Source: Clostridia bacterium (GTDB lineage Bacteria; Bacillota; Clostridia; Oscillospirales; CAG-382). Taken from it: a stretch of DNA of 32,114 bases. The notes beneath the pieces were generated by a model. It was not told where the DNA came from. It did no database searches and worked only from the letters and a program-made list of their open reading frames with translations. The DNA lies in contig JAFYON010000078.1 in assembly GCA_017560145.1 (NCBI GenBank), forward strand, positions 1-32,114, in the 5' to 3' direction. Both the position numbers and the translations under genes were made by a program. Below are positions 15,897 to 21,814 of the stretch, piece by piece (the first letter of the stretch is position 1; the number at the start of each line of letters is the position of its first letter).

Positions 15897-16720
15897 TGTT
15901 CTTCCTCCCTGTTTTTTGTACGCAGCACGATTCCCTTATAAGCGCCGCGCTTTTTAGGCGATTCGCATCCGCTTAAAAGCTTTATGCGGTCACCCTTGAT
16001 TCTCGAAGCGATGTTATAAAACGCCGCTTCCCATTTTGTCGCCTTCTTGCTCGGCTCGCCCATAAACGAAAGCTCTGCCGCCTCCTGCGATGCCGAAAGC
16101 CGCTCGCAATACGGAACGACTCCCAAAAGCTTGACCGACGAGCGGTTGATTATGTCAAGAATGTCGGGAAGCTTTTTGCTTTCCGCAAAGCTTTGACGGT
16201 AACCGTTCACCACGAGCGAAAGCTCGGAAATGCCCATTGCCGAAAGCCGTGCCGCCGTTTTTTCTGCGGCGCGCACCGAGGTCGATTGATGCAGAGTGAC
16301 TATTATCGCCTCGTCCGCGGTAGAAGCGAACGCCATATAATAATCGGTCATTTCGGCACAGGAATCGATGATAACGTAATCGAATTCCTCTCTGACCTCA
16401 CGGATAAGCTCGGCATAAGCCGATTTTTTTATCTTTTCGTCCGAAAGATTCATCGGTGCGGGGATAAACGAAAGTCCGACCCATCCGCCGACGTGGCAGA
16501 TGGCCGCCGCAGGCGAGCACCGGTTTGCAAGCACGTCGCTGCAATCGAAAAGCGTTTCGTTTTCGACACCGAGAACCATGTCCATACATCGCATACCGAA
16601 ATCTCCGTCGATAACGAGCACACGGTTGCCGAGGGCGTAAAGAGTGGCGGCGATATTCGCCGAAACGGTGGTCTTTCCCACCCCGCCTTTAAAGCCGGTT
16701 ACAAATATAACTCGTCCCAG
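15893..16720 (-). CDS. MinD-like ParA-family ATPase
   Basis: A cytoplasmic P-loop ATPase of the MinD/ParA group. Deviant Walker A is FKGGVGKTT, followed by VLVIDGDFGMRCMDMVLGVE (close to the MinD DxDxGLRN box) and YVIIDSCAEM as the Walker B-like strand. There is no obvious MinD C-terminal amphipathic membrane helix and no minC or minE beside it, so a division-site role is uncertain. The frame is open to a GTG at 16774, but the promoter puts transcription initiation at about that point. A strong GGAGG (16729-16733) is eight bases before an in-frame CTG at 16720, which I take as start (275 residues, GRVIFVTGFKGG). Next gene: the MgsA-like protein, overlapping. Confidence 0.8.
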   Translation of the reverse strand: MGRVIFVTGFKGGVGKTTVSANIAATLYALGNRVLVIDGDFGMRCMDMVLGVENETLFDCSDVLANRCSPAAAICHVGGWVGLSFIPAPMNLSDEKIKKSAYAELIREVREEFDYVIIDSCAEMTDYYMAFASTADEAIIVTLHQSTSVRAAEKTAARLSAMGISELSLVVNGYRQSFAESKKLPDILDIINRSSVKLLGVVPYCERLSASQEAAELSFMGEPSKKATKWEAAFYNIASRIKGDRIKLLSGCESPKKRGAYKGIVLRTKNREEEQ

Positions 16721-16749
16721 TGCACTCACCTCCGATAAAATTTCGATAC

Positions 16750-16766
16750 CTATAGTTATACTATAG
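16750..16766 (-). promoter_or_regulatory. palindromic operator candidate downstream of the MinD-like promoter
   Basis: CTATAGTTATACTATAG is a perfect 6-5-6 inverted repeat lying about 6-22 bases after the predicted transcription start and before the Shine-Dalgarno. That is a typical roadblock-operator position. No regulator gene is adjacent. Confidence 0.5.
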
Positions 16767-16778
16767 TCATACACGATA

Positions 16779-16807
16779 ATAATATCATTAATTGTGTGCT
16801 ATGTCAA
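16779..16807 (-). promoter_or_regulatory. sigma-A promoter for MinD-like/mgsA-like/hisS/aspS
   Basis: TTGACA (16802-16807), a 17-base spacer and TATTAT (16779-16784). The predicted start point near 16772 leaves a leader of about 50 bases before the CTG start. Confidence 0.85.
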
Positions 16808-16823
16808 GAAAAACCGCTTTACT

Positions 16824-16853
16824 TTGTTAGAAAAAATATAAAAAATCTATAAT
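16824..16853 (+). promoter_or_regulatory. divergent promoter for the trans-sulfuration gene
   Basis: TTGTTA (16824-16829), an 18-base spacer and TATAAT (16848-16853) on the plus strand, about 45 bases before the ATG. Its -35 is about 17 bases from the -35 of the divergent MinD-like promoter. Confidence 0.65.
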
Positions 16854-16898
16854 AACCGTTGCTCTGTTTCGGACATATACTGTGCAAGGTGATGAATT

Positions 16899-18023
16899 AT
16901 GTTTGAAAAAGACACACTATCGGTCACGGGAGGCGGAGATTACGGATGCTTCGATCCGATATCGCCCCCGATCTACCAGACCTCGACCTTTGGCGGAGGG
17001 GCGGAATATTCCTATTCGCGCACCTCGAACCCCACTCGCGACGCGCTTCAAAATTGCCTTGCCGAGCTTGAAAACGGGCAGAGCGCTTTTGCATTTTCGT
17101 CGGGACTTGCGGCAATAAACGCCGTTCTTTCGCTTTTAAAATCGGGCGACAGAGTCTTGCTCTCCGACGATCTTTACGGCGGCACGTATCGCATTGCCGT
17201 CAACATATTTTCGCAGTACGGTATTGAATTTGAGTTCTGCGATCTTCAAAGCACAAAAGAAATTGAAAAACGGCTTTGCGGCGCAAGAATGCTTCTTGCC
17301 GAAACGCCGACAAACCCGATGATGAAGGTCGCCGACCTTAAGCGTCTTGCCTCGCTTTGCCGCGAAAAGAATGTTATATTTGCCGTTGACAACACCTTTC
17401 TGACGCCGATATTTCAAAATCCCCTCTCGCTCGGCGCGGATATCGTTATCCACTCGGCAACAAAATATCTTTCGGGGCACCACGACACCATCGCAGGCGC
17501 GGTCGTTACCTCGAACGAAGAGCTCGCAGAGCGGCTGAACGCGATATCGAACACGCTCGGCAACGCGCTTTCGCCCTTTGATTGCTGGCTTGTTCTGCGC
17601 GGCTTGCGAACCCTTCCGCTTCGGATGGAGCGGCATCAGGAAAACGCGCTTGCCGCGGCGGAATTTTTAAAGGCTCACCCAAAAATCGGGCGAGTTATCT
17701 ATCCCGGACTGAAGGAGCACCCCGGCCATTCGGTCTGTTGCGCTCAGGCAAGCGGATTCGGCGGCGTTGTTTCCTTTACGGTAAACGACGGTTCTCTGAT
17801 CGAATCGCTTAAAAGAGGCGGACGGATAATTAAATTTGCCGAAAGCCTTGGCGGATTCCGCACGCTTATAACCTACCCTCTCACCCAGACGCATGCCTCT
17901 CTGCCGAAGGAAATGCGCGAGCGCATCGGCATCACGAAAAACTTGTTCCGTCTTTCGTTGGGACTTGAAAACAAGCGCGATATACTTGCCGATCTCGAAA
18001 CCCTTTTATCCCGATCCAACTGA
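16899..18023 (+). CDS. PLP-dependent trans-sulfuration enzyme (cystathionine lyase/synthase family)
   Basis: A 374-residue Cys/Met-metabolism PLP enzyme. PPIYQTSTF and YSYSRTSNPTRDALQ near the start, SSGLAAINAVLSLL, the VDNTFLTPIFQNPL block and SATKYLSGHHDTIAG are seen in order; the Lys in SATKY is the PLP Schiff-base lysine. The C-terminal ESLGGFRTLITYPLTQTHASLP segment is the substrate-carboxylate loop. These features cover cystathionine gamma-synthase, gamma-lyase and beta-lyase, which cannot be separated reliably by motif alone, so no symbol is given. AAGGTG seven bases upstream supports the ATG. It is monocistronic, ending in a shared bidirectional terminator. Confidence 0.92.
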   Translation: MFEKDTLSVTGGGDYGCFDPISPPIYQTSTFGGGAEYSYSRTSNPTRDALQNCLAELENGQSAFAFSSGLAAINAVLSLLKSGDRVLLSDDLYGGTYRIAVNIFSQYGIEFEFCDLQSTKEIEKRLCGARMLLAETPTNPMMKVADLKRLASLCREKNVIFAVDNTFLTPIFQNPLSLGADIVIHSATKYLSGHHDTIAGAVVTSNEELAERLNAISNTLGNALSPFDCWLVLRGLRTLPLRMERHQENALAAAEFLKAHPKIGRVIYPGLKEHPGHSVCCAQASGFGGVVSFTVNDGSLIESLKRGGRIIKFAESLGGFRTLITYPLTQTHASLPKEMRERIGITKNLFRLSLGLENKRDILADLETLLSRSN

Positions 18024-18029
18024 ACGAAA

Positions 18030-18062
18030 AACGAGCCGTTTTAAAAAACGGCTCGTTATTAT
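18030..18062. terminator. bidirectional intrinsic terminator
   Basis: AACGAGCCGTT (18030-18040) pairs with AACGGCTCGTT (18047-18057), with flanking T/A extending the stem. ATTATTTT follows on the plus strand and AAAA precedes it, so it can stop both the trans-sulfuration gene and the converging membrane-protein gene. Confidence 0.85.
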
Positions 18063-18066
18063 TTTC

Positions 18067-18927
18067 TTATTCATCTTGCGCTTCAACACACGGGCAATCA
18101 TCCGGCTGATTTTCAAGCTCGGGAACGTCCTTTTTAAAGCGAGCCGACGAAAGACGAGTGAGGACGTAAACGGCGATGCCGATATCCACCACCGAATAAG
18201 CGGCGTAATAATCGAATTCGAACAATCCGAAGCAGTTCATAAACAGATTCGGCACCGAATAGATCAAAAGGAAGAACACCGAAAGATGACCGAAAAGGAA
18301 ATAAAGTGCGCCCGAGGTCTTTACAACGTAGGATTTACCCTCGGTAAGGAAGAACAGAAGCGTTGTGCAAAGTCCGACGATGTGATAAGCGCCCGACGAT
18401 GCAAGCGGTGCGGCAGAGGAACGGATAAAGTCGCCAAGCAGACGGAATATGCAAAGCGCAATAGGCGCGATAGCCGCAAGCGCGTGGTAGGTGTTTTTAA
18501 GCGTTTTGTCGTAACGGATGCCCGAAACGATAAACTTCGCGGCGGAAAGAAGCGTTGTGACAAGGATAAGAATGCCGATAAGAGTGATCGCATCACTTCC
18601 CTTGCGCGCGATTTCGGCAACGTAGACCGATGCCGCGCCGATAAGCGAAAAGGCAAGCGTTAACGAGCCTGCGGGCGCCGCGCCGTACGCACGGTTAAGG
18701 ACGATGCGCTGTCCGCGTCCGAAAGAGACGGCGCAAAAAGCGAAAAGCGCAATGAACACGAACACCGCAACCGTGAAAACGGTGACCTCGGCGTTGTCGG
18801 GGAGATAATAGGTTTTCGCGCCGATATCGTTCTTTTCCATATCGTATTGAATTATAACCGTTCTTATGATCGCCATTACGACCGAAACGGCGGCGACTAT
18901 TGATACCATTTTAGTTTTGGTTCTCAC
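18067..18927 (-). CDS. polytopic membrane protein of unknown function
   Basis: A 286-residue membrane protein that I do not recognise. Hydrophobic segments lie near residues 8-27, 47-68, 87-105, 113-133, 147-168, 180-196, 204-226 and 240-258, suggesting seven or eight helices, followed by an acidic cytoplasmic tail with CPC. No enzyme or transporter motif is visible. The start is GTG at 18927, preceded at six bases by a strong GGGGAGG; the first ATG is seven codons in and lacks such a site. It is monocistronic with its own promoter and converges on the trans-sulfuration gene. Confidence 0.75.
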   Translation of the reverse strand: MRTKTKMVSIVAAVSVVMAIIRTVIIQYDMEKNDIGAKTYYLPDNAEVTVFTVAVFVFIALFAFCAVSFGRGQRIVLNRAYGAAPAGSLTLAFSLIGAASVYVAEIARKGSDAITLIGILILVTTLLSAAKFIVSGIRYDKTLKNTYHALAAIAPIALCIFRLLGDFIRSSAAPLASSGAYHIVGLCTTLLFFLTEGKSYVVKTSGALYFLFGHLSVFFLLIYSVPNLFMNCFGLFEFDYYAAYSVVDIGIAVYVLTRLSSARFKKDVPELENQPDDCPCVEAQDE

Positions 18928-18963
18928 GATATTCCTCCCCTTTTAAGAATTTATAACGCTTGT

Positions 18964-18992
18964 ATTATAATTTATTCAAATCGGTTTGTAAA
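18964..18992 (-). promoter_or_regulatory. sigma-A promoter for the membrane protein gene
   Basis: TTTACA (18987-18992), a 17-base spacer and TATAAT (18964-18969), about 37 bases upstream of the GTG start at 18927. Confidence 0.8.
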
Positions 18993-19058
18993 TAGGAAAA
19001 TGACAAAGTTAACATTTTGTTTACTCTCGCAAGCGGTTACCTCTTTTTCCCCTTTTAT

Positions 19059-19066
19059 CATATACT
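19059..19066 (+). promoter_or_regulatory. possible sporulation-sigma -10 element before cotJA
   Basis: CATATACT resembles the -10 of sigma-E promoters, and cotJ operons are sigma-E dependent in Bacillus. It lies about 56 bases before cotJA. I see no convincing -35, and no good sigma-A pair nearby, so this is tentative. Confidence 0.3.
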
Positions 19067-19121
19067 TAGGATAAGGGCAACGGAGATATTTGCTCCGCTC
19101 CCTACAAGAAAGGATGTTTTT

Positions 19122-19346
19122 ATGAAACCGAACGACTTTGGGCTTTTCTGTATGGATCAAGCCCCCATAACCCCCGAACCCATTCCCGAGGCAAGCTTCC
19201 CCGCAAAGGTATCGCTTGCGATGATGTATGTTCCCTATCAACGCTTTGAAAAGCTCTACGGCGACGAAAAGGCGCTCGAGCGCGGCACGCTCTTCGAGGA
19301 ACTCGATCTGCCCTTCTACGGCGGAAAGCGAGGTATTGCCAAATGA
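19122..19346 (+). CDS. cotJA: spore coat associated protein CotJA
   Basis: A 74-residue CotJA homologue, a small component of the spore coat deposited with CotJC. The recognisable core is FPAKVSLAMMYVPYQRF followed by YGDEKALERGTLFEELDLPFYG. The frame is open upstream, but AAGAAAGGA seven bases before the ATG at 19122 fixes the start. A small hairpin (CGGAG/CTCCG) lies in the leader. Its stop overlaps the cotJB start as ATGA. The three-gene cotJ order is the standard one. Confidence 0.93.
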   Translation: MKPNDFGLFCMDQAPITPEPIPEASFPAKVSLAMMYVPYQRFEKLYGDEKALERGTLFEELDLPFYGGKRGIAK

Positions 19347-19600
19347 CCGACAACCGAAAAGACGCTCTTATGAAGAGGATCCAGATGTATGCCTTTGTCG
19401 CTCACGAATGCGCGCTTTATCTCGATTGCCATCCGAACAACGCCCAAGCGCTTGAACGCCACGCCAAGGCGATCAAGGAAATGAACGAAGCGGTTGCGCT
19501 CTACGAAGGGCTTTACGGTCCGCTTACGGCAAACGCCGCAGGCAACAAGGACTGGAGCTGGGTAAAAGGCGCTTGGCCCTGGCAGAATAAGGAGGATTGA
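19343..19600 (+). CDS. cotJB: spore coat protein CotJB
   Basis: An 85-residue CotJB homologue. The family pattern is a helical start (LMKRIQMYAFVAHECALYLD), a CHPNNAQALERH stretch and an aromatic end with GPLTA and WSWVKGAWPWQ. It acts in assembly of the CotJ layer of the spore coat. It overlaps cotJA by four bases and is followed three bases later by cotJC, with GGAGG inside its 3' end serving cotJC. Confidence 0.93.
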   Translation: MTDNRKDALMKRIQMYAFVAHECALYLDCHPNNAQALERHAKAIKEMNEAVALYEGLYGPLTANAAGNKDWSWVKGAWPWQNKED

Positions 19601-19603
19601 CAA

Positions 19604-20203
19604 ATGTGGAGCTATGAAAAGAAGCTGCAATATCCCGTTAATATAAAAAACCCCAACCCCAAGCTTGCAAAGCTTATTATAACACAATACGGCGGCCCCG
19701 ACGGTGAATTGGGCGCCGCGATGCGCTATCTTTCCCAACGCTATACCATGCCCTATAACGAGGCGATCGGCATACTGACCGATATAGGTACGGAGGAGCT
19801 TGCGCATATGGAAATGATCTGCGCGATCGTGCATCAGCTTACAAAGGGCTTGACCGAGCAGGAGATAATCGATCAGGGCTTCGCACCCTATTTCGTCGAC
19901 CACACGGCAGGGCTTTATCCCGTTGCGGCAAGCGGCGTGCCGTGGAGCGCAAATACCTTCCAATCGACGGGCGACCCAATCGCCGACCTTTCCGAGGACC
20001 TCGCCGCAGAGCAAAAGGCGCGGAAGACCTATGACAATATTCTTCGCTTTACCGACGACCGCGACGTCGCAGACCCCATCCGCTTCCTTCGCGAACGCGA
20101 AATCGTCCACTTCCAACGCTTCGGTGATGCGTTGCGCATCGTTCAGGATAATCTCGACTACAAGAACTTTTACGCCTATAATCCGAGCTTTGATAAGAGG
20201 TAA
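19604..20203 (+). CDS. cotJC: manganese-catalase-type spore coat protein CotJC
   Basis: A 199-residue ferritin-like di-manganese protein. Metal-site residues are visible: Glu35 in GELGAAMRYLSQR, the IGTEELAHMEM box at 61-71 (Glu64 or Glu65, His68), and a second pair in EDLAAEQKARKTY and REREIVHFQRF. CotJC proteins resemble manganese catalases and are part of the spore coat. It ends with a Tyr/Asn-rich tail that is nearly repeated in a remnant 1.1 kb downstream. A 15-bp terminator stem follows directly. Confidence 0.94.
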   Translation: MWSYEKKLQYPVNIKNPNPKLAKLIITQYGGPDGELGAAMRYLSQRYTMPYNEAIGILTDIGTEELAHMEMICAIVHQLTKGLTEQEIIDQGFAPYFVDHTAGLYPVAASGVPWSANTFQSTGDPIADLSEDLAAEQKARKTYDNILRFTDDRDVADPIRFLREREIVHFQRFGDALRIVQDNLDYKNFYAYNPSFDKR

Positions 20204-20212
20204 TGGCATAAC

Positions 20213-20246
20213 AAAAGGGTACTTTTTCAAAAAGTACCCTTTTGAA
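20213..20246. terminator. terminator after cotJC
   Basis: AAAAGGGTACTTTTT (20213-20227) pairs perfectly with AAAAAGTACCCTTTT (20229-20243). The arms are symmetrical enough to serve also the minus-strand cassette that ends at 20260. Confidence 0.85.
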
Positions 20247-20259
20247 GTTAAGAAAACGT

Positions 20260-20745
20260 TTATTCAACATTATTCATTTTATTCGCTACTATCAATCGAA
20301 CCACACTTAAAATAATTGTTATCAAAACAGCTACGATAATATAAGTTGTGTTATTTTGCAACAAGAAAAGAAGAGATTTGAAATTAGTAGCAAAAAAAGA
20401 AACTATTGTAAAAACAAGAATTGTTACTAATATTACGGGCAAAAAAGAAATTTTCAATTTCATATATTTGAACATCGCGCCTTCGGTTTTGATGAAAAAT
20501 ACGGGCATATCAAGCACCCAAGAGATGGTCATATGTATAATACCAAACAGATGGCAAAGGAACAATACTATTCCCCACAACCAACCGAGATAATAAACGC
20601 TCATCGTAAGTAAAATAGGGTGTTGTAACAAGCAAAAAATAGTTGTGCCAAAAGGATAAGGATTGTATCCTAATTTTTGGTCTGAAGCAACGGAATGAAC
20701 CAATTGTGAGGACAAGACAAAAACCACGATAAAGAATATCTGCAT
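20260..20745 (-). CDS. small membrane protein of unknown function, AT-rich cassette
   Basis: A 161-residue protein not recognised. It has about four hydrophobic helices (near 2-18, 33-75 as two segments, 98-118 and 135-152) and no signal or catalytic motif; Trp/His-rich WLWGIVLFLCHLFGIIHM is in the middle. Base composition and codon use are visibly more AT-rich than in the neighbouring cotJ and topB genes, suggesting acquired DNA. GGAG lies seven bases before the ATG. It is the second gene after the coiled-coil-like ORF and ends just short of the cotJC terminator. Confidence 0.65.
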   Translation of the reverse strand: MQIFFIVVFVLSSQLVHSVASDQKLGYNPYPFGTTIFCLLQHPILLTMSVYYLGWLWGIVLFLCHLFGIIHMTISWVLDMPVFFIKTEGAMFKYMKLKISFLPVILVTILVFTIVSFFATNFKSLLFLLQNNTTYIIVAVLITIILSVVRLIVANKMNNVE

Positions 20746-20798
20746 ATCATTTCTCCATTACAATTAATTTTTTCAAATACATGATTTTCAAAACATAG

Positions 20799-21185
20799 TT
20801 ACATATGTGTAGGATAAATCAAACTGGTTTTCTTGTTTTTTCTTTTTCCTGCCTCTCTCAAAATAATCGTTGCGAGAGTTCTGGTCTTTTCCAATTCAAC
20901 AAGCTGCAGCCCATATTCTCGTATAAGGCAAAGGCTGTACCCTGCTTTTTTTTGCAATTTTTTTATTCTTGTTTTTTTAAAAAATTTAGTGTTTGATAAT
21001 TGCCTTATTTTATTGTTTGAGTCAGCAAGGTTATCATATTCCAAATCTTGAAGATGCAAAAGCTTCTTGTATTTGTTCAATGATATTTCCTCAATTATAT
21101 CTAGAGGCAGGGCGTTTTCTAACAACTCTCTATATTGATAATCACAAAAATCTCGTTCGTTAATTAAAAGTTCTCTTTCGCTCAT
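20799..21185 (-). CDS. small charged, helical protein of unknown function, AT-rich cassette
   Basis: A 128-residue protein not recognised, rich in Leu, Glu, Lys and Arg and likely helical, with heptad-like Leu spacing near residues 15-60, a basic KKTRIKKLQKKAG stretch near 70-82 and a basic tail. It has no membrane segment. A strong AAGGAGG site seven bases upstream fixes the ATG, and a good promoter precedes it. It shares the AT-rich character of the downstream membrane-protein gene, 53 bases away, and both lie in the segment separating cotJC from a second cotJC remnant. Confidence 0.65.
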   Translation of the reverse strand: MSERELLINERDFCDYQYRELLENALPLDIIEEISLNKYKKLLHLQDLEYDNLADSNNKIRQLSNTKFFKKTRIKKLQKKAGYSLCLIREYGLQLVELEKTRTLATIILREAGKRKNKKTSLIYPTHM

Positions 21186-21215
21186 GCTTGTGCCTCCTTG
21201 CTTTTTATATAAATA

Positions 21216-21244
21216 ATTATATCACGAATCTCATTGCAAATCAA
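21216..21244 (-). promoter_or_regulatory. sigma-A promoter of the AT-rich cassette
   Basis: TTGATT (21239-21244), a 17-base spacer and TATAAT (21216-21221) with TG one base before the -10. It lies right at the boundary with the cotJC remnant. Confidence 0.8.
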
Positions 21245-21275
21245 CCACTTTCGTCCATCCGTTTGAATCGGTAAA

Positions 21276-21359
21276 CTCGGCGATGCACTTCGCGTGGTGC
21301 AGGATAATTTGGATTACAAGAACTTTTACGCTTATAATCCGAGCTTTGACAAACGATAA
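21276..21359 (+). pseudogene. 3' remnant of a second cotJC gene
   Basis: Reading from 21276 gives 27 codons and TAA that match the C-terminus of CotJC (GDALRVVQDNLDYKNFYAYN and onward). Apart from the first residue only Ile-to-Val differs, yet about a dozen bases differ, nearly all synonymous. The next 15 bases (GGCATAACAAAAGGG) also match the cotJC downstream DNA. Upstream similarity fades within about 30 bases. So this is the tail of a diverged paralogue that was once translated, now cut off by the AT-rich cassette. Confidence 0.85.
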
Positions 21360-21370
21360 AACGGCATAAC

Positions 21371-21400
21371 AAAAGGGGCTTCGGTTGAAGCCCCTTTTTT
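21371..21400 (+). terminator. terminator of the cotJC remnant
   Basis: AAAAGGGGCTTC and GAAGCCCCTTTT form a 12-bp stem with a GGTT loop, followed by more T. It follows the remnant stop by 11 bases. Confidence 0.85.
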
Positions 21401-21446
21401 GATTGATCGTTTGATACGCCCGTATGTGTGTATGTTAAAAGGACAA

Positions 21447-21493
21447 TCCCTCAGTCACCTTCGGTGACAGCTCCCTTTACACAAAGGAGCCGT
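21447..21493. repeat. interspersed double-hairpin repeat
   Basis: Two adjacent stems, GTCACC/GGTGAC with a TTC loop and GCTCC/GGAGC around TTTACACAAA. From general knowledge, similar CCTCAGTC...GACAGCTCCCTTT repeats are scattered through many Clostridia genomes. It is non-coding. Confidence 0.65.
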
Positions 21494-21547
21494 TTTTAAA
21501 CGCTTCGTTTGTGACCTAATGTTCCGTTTTCCGTATTTGTTACCGTC

Positions 21548-21573
21548 GGGCGATTCGTGAATCGCCCCTACAG
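21548..21573. repeat. palindromic GGGCGATTC repeat, copy 1
   Basis: GGGCGATTC and GAATCGCCC form a perfect 9-bp stem with a 2-base loop, followed by CTACAG. A second copy with one base difference is at 28583-28608. Confidence 0.85.
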
Positions 21574-21767
21574 TGTGTAATTTAAACGTCATTTCAAAAC
21601 ACGCCGTGTTTTTACAATTAAATTTCCATAAAAATCGGGGACATGTGCCTCGATTTTTATACCTTGGATGTTCGCAACCTTGGACAAGCCGAAGGCGCGC
21701 ACAAGGTTGGCGCGAGTATGGGTTCCCTGAAAATGCTTGCATTTTTAGGGCGTAAGCAACGAACATC

Positions 21768-21797
21768 ACAAAAAACGACCAAAATGCTTGCATTTTG
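21768..21797 (-). terminator. terminator after topB
   Basis: CAAAATGC/GCATTTTG stem (21780-21797) with a 2-base loop, followed on the minus strand by GTCGTTTTTTG. It starts 18 bases after the topB stop codon. Confidence 0.7.
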
Positions 21798-21814
21798 TGT
21801 CGGGAGCGAAGCGA

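Larger units (their letters stand above)
21360..21814. other. 455-base gene-free, palindrome-rich stretch
   Basis: Besides the terminator and the two repeats listed separately, it holds an AAAAATCG...CGATTTTT near-palindrome (about 21631-21660) and two copies of an AAAATGC-TT-GCATTTT palindrome (about 21729-21744 and 21781-21796). The second copy probably terminates topB. Open frames across it are artefacts of these repeats; I see no gene. Confidence 0.7.

Noticed and set aside
16774..16899. Leader peptide or T-box in the divergent intergenic region
   Set aside because: No T-box core sequence or aptamer is visible; the space is filled by two promoters and the palindrome.
21455..21793. Minus-strand open frame of 112 codons in the repeat region
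   Set aside because: It runs through palindromic interspersed repeats and lacks a Shine-Dalgarno; such frames are artefacts of these repeats.
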